This document shows positions 56,003-64,000 of a DNA stretch of 64,000 nucleotides, piece after piece. This stretch comes from an uncultured Eubacteriales bacterium (GTDB lineage Bacteria > Bacillota > Clostridia > Lachnospirales > Lachnospiraceae). The position numbers and the translations under genes were made by a program. The notes under the pieces were generated by a model. It was not told the origin of the DNA and made no database searches. It saw nothing but the letters and a program-made list of their open reading frames with translations. How positions within the stretch are numbered: position 1 is the first letter of the stretch; every line of letters begins with the position of its first letter. The stretch is taken from contig CATOIK010000011.1 in assembly GCA_951800645.1 (NCBI GenBank), forward strand, positions 1 to 64,000, in the 5' to 3' direction.

Positions 56003-58456
56003 TTACAGTTCCACATTTACCTTTTCCAGATGCCAGATGTCGTCTACATACTCCTGGATGGTCCGGTCAGAACTGAACTTGCCGCAGGAAGCAGTATTCA
56101 GCATGGCAGATCTTGCCCAGGCCTTTTCATCCCGGTAAGCTTCGTCTACCTTCTTCTGGGCCTCTGCATACATGCGGAAGTCTTTTAAGATAAAGTAGGT
56201 ATCTGCCCGGTCACTGCTCTTGGTATTCAGCAGGGAATCGTAAATATCCCGGAACATCTCCGGATCATGGGGAGCATAGTAGCCGTTGATCAACTGCATC
56301 AGTACCCGGCGGATGTCCTGATCGTTGTTGAAAATCTGCATGGGATCATAGCTGCGGTCCTGCTCCATGCGGATGATCTCATTGGAGGAGGTACCGAAAA
56401 TAAAGGCGTTCTCCTGTCCAACTTCCTCTACAATCTCCACATTTGCACCGTCCATGGTTCCAATCGTCAGGGCGCCGTTTAACATGAACTTCATGTTTCC
56501 AGTACCGGAAGCCTCTTTACTTGCAGTGGAAATCTGCTCGCTGACATCAGCAGCCGCAAAGATGATCTCTGCGTTGGATACCCGGTAATCCTCAATAAAC
56601 ACCACCTTCAGCTTGCCGCCGATGGACTTGTCATTATTGATTACATCCGCCACAGAGTTAATCAGCTTGATAGTCAGCTTCGCCCGCTTATAACCTGCTG
56701 CCGCCTTAGCGCCAAAGATAAAGGTGCGGGGAACGATGTCCATGTTAGGATTATCCTTCAACTGGTTATACAGATACATCACATGAAGGATGTTCATCAA
56801 CTGCCGCTTGTACTCGTGAAGCCGTTTTACCTGCACATCAAAGATGGAGCGGGGATCTACCTCGATGCCGTTGTGCTCTTTGATGTATTTAGCCAGGCGA
56901 ATCTTGTTCTGATACTTGATGTTCATAAACTCGTGCTGGCACTTTTCATCGTCTACATACAGCTTTAACTTGTCGATGGCAGACAGATCTGTAATCCACT
57001 CGTTTCCAATCTTATCGGTAACCCAGTCAGCCAGAAGGGGGTTGCCGTGAAGCAGGAACCTTCTCTGGGTAATGCCGTTGGTCTTGTTGTTGAACTTCTC
57101 CGGCATCATCTCATAGAAGTCTTTTAACTCCTGATTCTTTAAAATCTCTGTGTGAAGCTGAGCCACGCCGTTTACAGAAAAGCTTGCTGCAATCGCCATG
57201 TGAGCCATCTTCACCTGACCATCGTAGATAATTGCCATCTTGGCAATCTTATCCTGACGGCCCGGATATGCCTGCTGAATCTGAAGGATAAACCGGCGGT
57301 TAATCTCCTCCACAATCTGATAAATGCGGGGAAGCAGTCTGGAGAACAGCTCGATAGGCCATTTTTCCAGAGCTTCAGCCATAATGGTGTGATTGGTATA
57401 GGCGCAGGTCTTATTGGTTACCTCCCAGGCCTCCTCCCAGGTTAAACCGTACTCATCCAACAGAATACGCATCAGCTCTGCCACAGCCACAGTGGGATGG
57501 GTATCGTTTAACTGGAATACATTCTTCTCATAAAACTTGCGCACATCGTCATGCTTCTCCATATACTTGGCTACAGCCCGCTGCACGCTGGCAGAGATGA
57601 AGAAATACTGCTGGCGCAGACGCAGCTCCTTGCCTGCATAGTGGTTGTCGTTGGGGTATAAAACCTCGCAGATGTTTCTGGCCAGGTTCTCCTGCTCTAC
57701 TGCCTTATGATAATCTCCCCGGTCAAAGGCGTCCAGGCTGAAGGTGTCGATAGGCTGTGCGTCCCAGATCCGCAGGGTATTTACTACATTGTTGCCGTAG
57801 CCTACTACCGGCAGGTCATAGGGCACTGCCATCACAGACTGGTAACCCTCCTGGACAAAGCTCTCTCTGCCGTTTTCCCAGACAGTCTTTACATAGCCGC
57901 CAAATTTTACCTCCGTAGCGTACTCGGCCCGGCGCACCTCAAAGGGGTTGCCGTCCTTTAACCACTCATCCGGAACCTCAATCTGGTAGCCATTCTCAAT
58001 TTTCTGCTTGAACATACCGTAACGGTAACGGATGCCGCAGCCATAAGCCGGATAGCCCAGAGTTGCCAGAGAATCCAAAAAGCAGGCTGCCAGACGGCCC
58101 AGACCGCCGTTTCCAAGAGCTGCGTCCGGCTCCTGGTCTTCAATTATGTTAAGGTCAAAGCCCAGCTCATCCAGGGCTTCCTTAATCTCCTTCTGCGCCA
58201 TAATGTTGATGATGTTGTTGCCCAGGGCGCGGCCCATTAAAAACTCCATGGACATGTAGTAAAGAGTCTTTGCGTCCTGCTTCTCATACGCCTTGTGGGT
58301 AGCAATCCACTCGTCGATGATTATGTCCTTGACTGCATAGGACACAGCCTGGAACACCTGAGCCTGGGTAGCCTCGTCAATGGTTTTGCGGAACTGGCTC
58401 TTTACATTGTAAATCACATTCTTTTTAAAGGTTTCCTTGTCAAATCCTTTGTTCAT
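56003..58456 (-). CDS. glgP: Glycogen/alpha-glucan phosphorylase
   Basis: It releases glucose-1-phosphate from alpha-1,4-glucans using phosphate and PLP. The GT35 fold is complete at 817 residues: QEPDAALGNGGLGRLAACFLDS (about 105), NDTHPTVAVAELMR (about 330), and the PLP Lys in EASGTGNMKFMLNGALTIGT (about 650). I start at MNKGFDKETF (58456), following AGGAGGAAACGCAAT; the ORF-track extension of 29 residues is not family-like. No other glg gene lies nearby. Confidence 0.95.
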   Translation of the reverse strand: MNKGFDKETFKKNVIYNVKSQFRKTIDEATQAQVFQAVSYAVKDIIIDEWIATHKAYEKQDAKTLYYMSMEFLMGRALGNNIINIMAQKEIKEALDELGFDLNIIEDQEPDAALGNGGLGRLAACFLDSLATLGYPAYGCGIRYRYGMFKQKIENGYQIEVPDEWLKDGNPFEVRRAEYATEVKFGGYVKTVWENGRESFVQEGYQSVMAVPYDLPVVGYGNNVVNTLRIWDAQPIDTFSLDAFDRGDYHKAVEQENLARNICEVLYPNDNHYAGKELRLRQQYFFISASVQRAVAKYMEKHDDVRKFYEKNVFQLNDTHPTVAVAELMRILLDEYGLTWEEAWEVTNKTCAYTNHTIMAEALEKWPIELFSRLLPRIYQIVEEINRRFILQIQQAYPGRQDKIAKMAIIYDGQVKMAHMAIAASFSVNGVAQLHTEILKNQELKDFYEMMPEKFNNKTNGITQRRFLLHGNPLLADWVTDKIGNEWITDLSAIDKLKLYVDDEKCQHEFMNIKYQNKIRLAKYIKEHNGIEVDPRSIFDVQVKRLHEYKRQLMNILHVMYLYNQLKDNPNMDIVPRTFIFGAKAAAGYKRAKLTIKLINSVADVINNDKSIGGKLKVVFIEDYRVSNAEIIFAAADVSEQISTASKEASGTGNMKFMLNGALTIGTMDGANVEIVEEVGQENAFIFGTSSNEIIRMEQDRSYDPMQIFNNDQDIRRVLMQLINGYYAPHDPEMFRDIYDSLLNTKSSDRADTYFILKDFRMYAEAQKKVDEAYRDEKAWARSAMLNTASCGKFSSDRTIQEYVDDIWHLEKVNVEL

Positions 58457-58491
58457 ATTGCGTTTCCTCCTATTTCCGTTTAAGTGTTTCC

Positions 58492-61400
58492 TTAAACAGT
58501 CTTTTCCACACCAAGTTTTCCGGTCTCGCCGTTGATATTCCACTCTTTTTCGTAGCCGCCCATAGCGCCTACAGCAATTTCATCTGCCAGAACCTCGTCT
58601 TTGATGGTGTCTGCATGGGCCGACAAAATTTCTGCGATTTTATCGTTTCCCTGCTGATATACGCGGATATGATCTGTCACTTCAAAGCCTGCCTCTTTCC
58701 GCATTGTCTGAATCTTACTGATAACTTCCCGGACAAAGCCTTCCTCCAGAAGTTCCGGAGTCAGACGAGTGTCCAATGCCACCGTCACTGCATTGTCTCC
58801 CTCAGATACATAGCCTTCTGTCTGAGCCATATCAATCAGCAAGTCTTCCTCTGTCAGGATTACCAGTTCGCCGCCAAAATCAAACTTCAAAGAGCCTTCG
58901 CTCTTTAAGGTATCCATGGCTGCGTTGCCGTCAATCTCTGCCAGCGCCTTCCGGATATTGCCCAACTGCTTGCCGTACTTTGGTCCTACCGTCTTAAGCT
59001 GGGGCTTAAAGCTGTAAGAGGTAAAGTTTCGTACATCCTCTACAAAGGACACATTCTTCACATTCAGCTCATCCTCGATGATTTCCACAAAGTACCGGGA
59101 CAGCTCGTGGTCTGCCTTCACATACATCTGGCCGATAGGCTGACGGTTTTTGATGTTGGCTGCGTTTCTGGCTGCGCGGCCAAATACCACCACCTTCAGA
59201 ACCTCATCCATGTCTGCCTCCAACTGCGGATCGATGTGAGCCTCATCCACTTCCGGGAAATCGCAGAGATGGATGCTCTCCGGAGCAGTCTTGTCGATGC
59301 TTCTCACCAGATTCTGATATATATCCTCAGTCATAAACGGAATCATGGGAGCTGCTGCCTTTGCCACATTCACCAGCGCAGTGTAAAGGGTCATGTAAGC
59401 GTTGATCTTATCCTGCTCCATTCCCTTCGCCCAGAACCGTTCCCGGCTGCGGCGCACATACCAGTTGCTTAAATCGTCCACAAACTCCTGCAGCGCTCTT
59501 GCAGTCTCCGGAATCCGGTAGCCTGCCAGGTTCTCGTCCACTGCCTTAATCATGGAATTCATTTTGGACAGCAGCCATTTGTCCATTACCGGCAGCTTGC
59601 TGTAATCCAGGGTGTATTTGGTTGCGTCAAAGTTATCAATATTCGCATACAGCACAAAGAATGCGTAGGTATTCCACAAAGTACCCATAAATTTGCGCTG
59701 TCCCTCCTGCACCACCTTGCCGTGGAACCGGTTAGGCAGCCAGGGGGCGCTGTTGATGTAGAAATACCAGCGGATTGCGTCTGCACCGTAGGTTTCCAGC
59801 GCCTCAAAGGGGTCTACTGCATTGCCCTTGGACTTACTCATCTTCTGGCCGTTTTCATCCAGCACATGGCCCAGAACAATGACATTCTTATAAGGAGCCT
59901 TGTTGAAAATCAGGGTAGAAATAGCCAGCAGGGAATAGAACCAGCCGCGGGTCTGGTCTACGCCCTCGGAAATGAAGTCTGCCGGGAACTGGCTTTCAAA
60001 CAGCTCCTGATTTTCAAAGGGATAGTGATGCTGTGCAAAGGGCATGGAACCGGAATCAAACCAGCAGTCGATCACTTCCGGAACCCGTTTCATCTGCTTT
60101 CCGCACTTGGGACACTTGATAGTCACTGCATCGATGAATGGGCGGTGCAGCTCAATGTCATCCGGGCAGTTATCGGACATGGACTTTAATTCCTCAATGC
60201 TTCCGATGGAATGCATATGTCCGCACTCACACTCCCAGATATTTAAGGGAGTTCCCCAGTAACGGTTCCGGCTGATGCCCCAGTCCTGCACGTTTTCCAG
60301 CCAGTCGCCAAAGCGGCCTTTTCCGATGCTTTCCGGAATCCAGTTGATGGTGTTGTTGTTGCGGATCAGATCGTCCTTCACTGCCGTCATTTTAATGAAC
60401 CAGGACTCTCTTGCGTAATAAATAAGCGGAGTATCGCATCTCCAGCAGTGGGGATAGCTGTGCTCAAAGTTAGGCGCTGCAAGCAGCAGGCCCCGCTCAT
60501 CCAGATCCTTTAATACCAGGGGATCTGCCTTCTTTACAAACACGCCGGGCCACAGGGTTTCCTTAGTCATTTCACCCTTAGGATCTACCATCTGCACAAA
60601 CGGCAGATCATACTTTCTTCCTACTTTTGAGTCGTCCTCACCGAAAGCCGGAGCAATGTGTACGATGCCAGTACCATCGGTCAGGGTAACATAGCCGTCA
60701 CAAACCACATAGTGGGCTTTCTTTTTCTGCTTTGCGGCTGCATCGGCTGCGCACTGGTAAAGAGGCTCGTACTCCTTGTACTCCAGCGCTTTGCCCTTGC
60801 AGGTTTCCAGCACCTCATAGGCGCCCTCGCCCAGCACGGCGTCGCACAGGGCATGAGCCAGATAGTACACATGGCCGTTTTCCTTCATCTGAACCTTTAC
60901 ATATTCTTCCTCCGGGTTCACACAGAGAGCCACATTGGAGGGCAGGGTCCAGGGTGTGGTGGTCCATGCCAGAATATAGGCGTCCTCTCCCACTGCCTTA
61001 AAGCGGGCAATCGCAGAGCGCTCTTTTACATCCTTATAGCCCTGGGCTACCTCGTGGGAAGAAAGAGGCGTTCCGCACCGGGGACAGTAGGGCACAATCT
61101 TAAAGCCCTTGTACAGAAGATTTTTCTCCCAGATCTGCTTTAAAGCCCACCACTCAGACTCGATAAAGTTATTGTGATAGGTCACATAAGGATTTTCCAT
61201 ATCTGCCCAAAAACCAACGGTGCCAGAGAAATCCTCCCACATACCCTTGTATTTCCAGACGCTTTCCTTACAGTGTCCGATAAACGGCTCCAGACCGTAT
61301 TCCTCAATCTGCTCCTTGCCGTCTAAGCCCAGCATCTTCTCCACTTCCAGCTCTACCGGCAGGCCGTGGGTGTCCCAACCGGCCTTGCGGGGAACTGCAG

Positions 61401-61629
61401 CCCCTTTCATGGTGCGGTAGCGGGGAATCATGTCCTTGATCACGCGGGACAGCACATGCCCGATATGAGGCTTGCCGTTGGCTGTAGGCGGACCATCGTA
61501 GAATGTGTAAGCAGGGCCTTCCTTTCTGGAGTCCATACTCTTCTGGAAAATCTGATTGTCATTCCAGAACTTTTCCACTTGTTTTTCTCGTTCTACAAAG
61601 TTGAGATTTGTAGATACCTTCTCGTACAT
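58492..61629 (-). CDS. ileS: Isoleucyl-tRNA synthetase
   Basis: The class I signatures are PHIGHVLSR (about residue 54) and KMSKSKGN (about 600). The CP1 editing domain contains AWTTTPWTLPSN. Zinc-binding cysteines appear in CPRCGTPLSSHE and CPKCGKQM. The long 1045-residue form with extra C-terminal region is typical of the IleS2/eukaryote-like branch found in many Clostridia, which is associated with mupirocin tolerance as family knowledge. It is controlled by a T-box leader upstream. Confidence 0.96.
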   Translation of the reverse strand: MYEKVSTNLNFVEREKQVEKFWNDNQIFQKSMDSRKEGPAYTFYDGPPTANGKPHIGHVLSRVIKDMIPRYRTMKGAAVPRKAGWDTHGLPVELEVEKMLGLDGKEQIEEYGLEPFIGHCKESVWKYKGMWEDFSGTVGFWADMENPYVTYHNNFIESEWWALKQIWEKNLLYKGFKIVPYCPRCGTPLSSHEVAQGYKDVKERSAIARFKAVGEDAYILAWTTTPWTLPSNVALCVNPEEEYVKVQMKENGHVYYLAHALCDAVLGEGAYEVLETCKGKALEYKEYEPLYQCAADAAAKQKKKAHYVVCDGYVTLTDGTGIVHIAPAFGEDDSKVGRKYDLPFVQMVDPKGEMTKETLWPGVFVKKADPLVLKDLDERGLLLAAPNFEHSYPHCWRCDTPLIYYARESWFIKMTAVKDDLIRNNNTINWIPESIGKGRFGDWLENVQDWGISRNRYWGTPLNIWECECGHMHSIGSIEELKSMSDNCPDDIELHRPFIDAVTIKCPKCGKQMKRVPEVIDCWFDSGSMPFAQHHYPFENQELFESQFPADFISEGVDQTRGWFYSLLAISTLIFNKAPYKNVIVLGHVLDENGQKMSKSKGNAVDPFEALETYGADAIRWYFYINSAPWLPNRFHGKVVQEGQRKFMGTLWNTYAFFVLYANIDNFDATKYTLDYSKLPVMDKWLLSKMNSMIKAVDENLAGYRIPETARALQEFVDDLSNWYVRRSRERFWAKGMEQDKINAYMTLYTALVNVAKAAAPMIPFMTEDIYQNLVRSIDKTAPESIHLCDFPEVDEAHIDPQLEADMDEVLKVVVFGRAARNAANIKNRQPIGQMYVKADHELSRYFVEIIEDELNVKNVSFVEDVRNFTSYSFKPQLKTVGPKYGKQLGNIRKALAEIDGNAAMDTLKSEGSLKFDFGGELVILTEEDLLIDMAQTEGYVSEGDNAVTVALDTRLTPELLEEGFVREVISKIQTMRKEAGFEVTDHIRVYQQGNDKIAEILSAHADTIKDEVLADEIAVGAMGGYEKEWNINGETGKLGVEKTV

Positions 61630-61689
61630 GACTATCGTTCCTCCAATCTGAATGATGTTTGTGGCTAAAGTGATGTCTCATATATAACG

Positions 61690-61939
61690 AAAGCGGCCCT
61701 TCTCCCGCTGCAAACAGGAAAAGAACCGCACTGTGCCTTTTAACCACCTATTACTGCATACTATCATATGAGTTCCCGGTAACGGGGGAAAACCGGCCCG
61801 GCCTACTTCATTCAGCCTGCAACTCAGGAGTGATCTTCACAGCCGCCCTACTGGCTCCGGGCTTTCACCATCCCCGGCTCGCTTTGGCGTTTGATGCGGC
61901 GCTACTGTCTCCGTCCATGTATTTCCATATGTTAAATAC
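61690..61939 (-). promoter_or_regulatory. T-box leader (tRNA-Ile responsive) of ileS
   Basis: On the minus strand the leader has a stem I region AGCGAGCCGGGGATGGTGAAAGCCCGG, a specifier region GAAGATCACTCC with ATC (Ile) near 61832-61834, and a T-box like AGGTGGTTA (61741-61749). The terminator GCGGTTCTTTTCC...GGGAGAAGGGCCGC plus TTTCGTT lies at 61685-61729. The T-box lacks the common ACCGCGG ending, so it is a variant form. Confidence 0.82.
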
Positions 61940-61945
61940 CCTAAT

Positions 61946-61974
61946 ATTATATTGATTTGCCAAGGATTTGTCAA
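61946..61974 (-). promoter_or_regulatory. Promoter of the ileS T-box operon
   Basis: Consensus TTGACA (61969-61974) and TATAAT (61946-61951) with a 17-base spacer on the minus strand. Confidence 0.85.
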
Positions 61975-62037
61975 GGTCTGAACTGTTTCCGGAATTTTTT
62001 TATTTCTCCTGGAATTGTTATCTTTTTAACATACTAT

Positions 62038-62066
62038 TTGTGTTTTTATACCATCAGTGCTATACT
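62038..62066 (+). promoter_or_regulatory. Putative pncB promoter
   Basis: TTGTGT (62038-62043) and TATACT (62061-62066) with a 17-base spacer, 60 bases before the pncB start. Confidence 0.5.
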
Positions 62067-62127
62067 TTTTACAATCTTTTACATTATTTTCATCCTACTC
62101 ATACGCCAATTTGAAAGGAGAACTTCC

Positions 62128-63588
62128 ATGAGCACACGCAATCTGACCCTGCTGACCGACCTCTACGAATTAACCATGATGCAGGGCTATTTCCGGGAGA
62201 AGGACGCCAATGAAACCGTAATCTTTGACGCTTTCTACCGCAGCAATCCGGTTCAGGCCGGCTACTCCATCTGTGCAGGGCTTCAGCAGGTAATCGAGTA
62301 CATCGAAAACCTTCACTTTGAAAAGGAAGACATCGACTATTTAAGAAGCACCGGATTGTTTGGCGAAGACTTTTTAAGCTATCTCGCAGATTTCCGGTTT
62401 TCCGGAGACATCTACGCCATTCCGGAAGGCACGGTCATCTTCCCCAGAGAGCCGCTGATAAAAGTGGTGGCCCCTATTATGGAAGCCCAGTTAATTGAGA
62501 CGGCTCTGTTAAATATTGTAAACCACCAGTCTTTGATTGCCACCAAGGCGGCCCGTGTGGTCTACGCCGCCCAGGGAGACGGGGTTATGGAATTTGGCCT
62601 GCGGCGGGCTCAGGGACCGGACGCCGGCATCTACGGCGCCCGCGCCTCCATGATTGCCGGATGTGTAGGCACCTCCAATGTGCTGGCTGGAAAAATGTTT
62701 GATGTACCGGTCAGCGGCACCCACGCCCACAGTTGGATCATGAGTTTCCCGGACGAGCTGACCGCCTTCCGCACCTATGCAAAAATGTATCCGGACGCCT
62801 GCATCCTGTTAGTGGACACCTACGATACCTTAGGCTCCGGCGTTCCCCACGCCATCCAGGTATTTAAAGAAATGCGGGAATCCGGCATCCAGTCGAAAAA
62901 ATACGGCATCCGCTTAGACAGCGGAGACCTGGCTTATCTTTCCAAAAAAGCCAAACAGATGCTGGACGATGCTGGATTCACAGACGCCATTATCTCCGCC
63001 TCCAACGACCTGGACGAAACCCTGATCACCTCCTTAAAGCTGCAGGGCGCAGCCATCAATTCCTGGGGTGTTGGCACCAACATGATCACCTCCAAGGACT
63101 GCCCATCCTTCGGCGGCGTTTATAAGCTGGCCGCCATCATGGATAAGCAGACCGGCAAATTCACTCCCAAGATCAAGCTGTCTGAAAATGCCGAGAAGAT
63201 CACCAACCCAGGCAACAAAACCATCTACCGGATTTACAATAAGGAAAACAAAAAGATCATTGCAGACCTGATCTGCCTGGTAGAAGAACAGTATGATACC
63301 AACCGATCTCTGCTGCTTTTCGACCCTATCGAAACCTGGAAAAAGACCCACTTAGCTCCCGGCTGCTACACCATGCGGGAACTGTTAGTACCTGTCTTTA
63401 AGGGCGGAAAATGCGTCTATCAGTCTCCCTCCGTTATGGAGATGCGGGACTACTGCAAGCAGGAGATGGAAACCCTCTGGGAAGAATCCAAACGTCTGGA
63501 ATTCCCTCACAGAGTTCATGTGGATCTATCTAATGAACTTTGGAATATGAAGAATCAGTTGTTGGATAGTTATCATTATAATGAATAA
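62128..63588 (+). CDS. pncB: Nicotinate phosphoribosyltransferase
   Basis: It joins nicotinate to PRPP to give nicotinate mononucleotide in NAD salvage. The N-terminal LTLLTDLYELTMMQGYF, the FGLRRAQGPDAG loop (about residue 175), the phosphorylated His region SGTHAHSWIM (about 205) and the barrel motif RLDSGDLAYLSKKA (about 268) are present. The start at 62128 is preceded by GAAAGGAGAACTTCC; the ORF-track entry begins 57 codons upstream in the promoter area. The 486-residue form belongs to the long NAPRTase branch. Confidence 0.93.
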   Translation: MSTRNLTLLTDLYELTMMQGYFREKDANETVIFDAFYRSNPVQAGYSICAGLQQVIEYIENLHFEKEDIDYLRSTGLFGEDFLSYLADFRFSGDIYAIPEGTVIFPREPLIKVVAPIMEAQLIETALLNIVNHQSLIATKAARVVYAAQGDGVMEFGLRRAQGPDAGIYGARASMIAGCVGTSNVLAGKMFDVPVSGTHAHSWIMSFPDELTAFRTYAKMYPDACILLVDTYDTLGSGVPHAIQVFKEMRESGIQSKKYGIRLDSGDLAYLSKKAKQMLDDAGFTDAIISASNDLDETLITSLKLQGAAINSWGVGTNMITSKDCPSFGGVYKLAAIMDKQTGKFTPKIKLSENAEKITNPGNKTIYRIYNKENKKIIADLICLVEEQYDTNRSLLLFDPIETWKKTHLAPGCYTMRELLVPVFKGGKCVYQSPSVMEMRDYCKQEMETLWEESKRLEFPHRVHVDLSNELWNMKNQLLDSYHYNE

Positions 63589-63606
63589 ACTCGTCTGGAA
63601 AGAACA

Positions 63607-63732
63607 AAGAGTCCGGTTCACCGGACTCTCGCGCCGGAGCGCGTCTGCGTCAGCAGACATTTTCCTTAAGCGCGAAGTGCGCATCCCGCGGAGCGTTTTT
63701 GTTTCATAGGGCGAACTTTCCTATGAAATAAA
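63607..63732. repeat. Multi-hairpin dispersed repeat, copy 2
   Basis: Nearly identical to 38843-38970, with one A-to-G change in the fourth hairpin loop (GCGC-GAAGT-GCGC) and changes at the far end (CCTATGAAATAAAG). It lies 20 bases after the pncB stop, here in plus-strand transcription, so the element appears in opposite orientation relative to the neighbouring gene. Confidence 0.9.
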
Positions 63733-63733
63733 G

Positions 63734-63774
63734 AAATCCAGAGGCCGGAGCTTCTGCCTTCGGACTCTGGATTT
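63734..63774 (+). terminator. pncB terminator
   Basis: AAATCCAGAG-GCCG...CGGA-CTCTGGATTT followed by TCTC, located right after the repeat. Confidence 0.75.
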
Positions 63775-64000
63775 TCTCTCTCGTTCATTTCTTATTCACA
63801 TTTTTGTTACAAACTTTCTACATCCTCGCTAAATTTCTTTCACAATTCTCTCCTATACTTAAATCATCAAAGATAACCAAGCCAGACTCAAATTTATAAA
63901 ATTTTTTTCATAATCGCCGATGGTGATCCGCACCGTCGGCTCCTCCCATTTTATGGGGATTTTTTCTTTCCCATCCTTATTTCTCATTCAATATTGCCAA
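63775..64000. other. Region at the right edge with two hairpins
   Basis: No gene is seen. GCCGATGGTG-ATCCG-CACCGTCGGC (63916-63940) and a short CCCAT/ATGGG stem followed by GATTTTTT (63947-63970) could be a leader with a terminator for a gene beyond the edge. Confidence 0.4.

Noticed and set aside
61957-62127. N-terminal extension of pncB in the ORF track
   Set aside because: It covers the promoter region; the family N-terminus and the ribosome-binding site both fit the start at 62128.

Overview
The window looks like a chromosome segment of an anaerobic, spore-forming Firmicute, most likely Lachnospiraceae (Clostridium cluster XIVa). The reasons are the SpoIID/SpoIIQ pair, T-box leaders on pheS and ileS, a tmRNA-smpB-rnr cluster, YesM/YesN-type regulation, a FeoA-FeoB fusion, and mobile genes of the TnpV and DUF6809 types. 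Nearly all genes are on the minus strand. The exceptions are a class A penicillin-binding protein, pncB and an IS remnant. I could not run a database search, so family names rest on recognised motifs and domain layouts.

Positions 1-19,300 are an AT-richer accessory region, a defence island in partial decay. In the direction of transcription it starts with a broken Fic gene, a Fic gene with an HTH domain (Fic-B), a second Fic type with a C-terminal winged helix, and an hsdM truncated before its catalytic motif. Next come tnpV and a DUF6809 gene, then a complete Gabija system (gajA, gajB) with its own promoter and terminator. Last is a copy of the HTH-Fic gene (Fic-A, about 92% identical in protein) leading a type I restriction operon: hsdR, a GmrSD-like DUF262/DUF1524/DUF4268 nuclease gene, hsdM and hsdS. 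The DUF262 gene is bounded by exact 16-bp direct repeats that carry the ribosome-binding and start region of the next gene, so it looks like cargo inserted between hsdR and hsdM. hsdS is cut within its second target-recognition domain by an IS256-type element that runs off the left edge. The right side of the island (16.8-19.3 kb) is a scar zone: an 81-bp tandem repeat, a frameshifted tnpV, a truncated frameshifted DDE transposase and an IS3 fragment.

Positions 19,330-64,000 are core genome: an MFS carrier, ferrous iron uptake (feoAB plus a Cys-rich accessory gene missing from the ORF track, with a DtxR-like operator), a CofE-like ligase, a small lipoprotein, dapB/dapA, a corrinoid adenosyltransferase, an SSB-like protein, typA, yigZ, a PBP, tmRNA, ilvE, smpB, rnr, secG, eno, pheT/pheS, a TRAP transporter with two binding proteins and a YesMN two-component system, guaB, pdxK, spoIIQ-like, spoIID, glgP, ileS and pncB.

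The most interesting items are the multi-Fic clusters linked to type I R-M genes with Gabija between two Fic copies, the repeat-bounded DUF262 gene, a dispersed repeat of about 125 bp built from consecutive hairpins (two full copies and one fragment), a palindromic 14-mer cluster shared by the hsdR leader and the 3' part of one fic gene, and a SpoIID that carries Gln at the position of the catalytic Glu.
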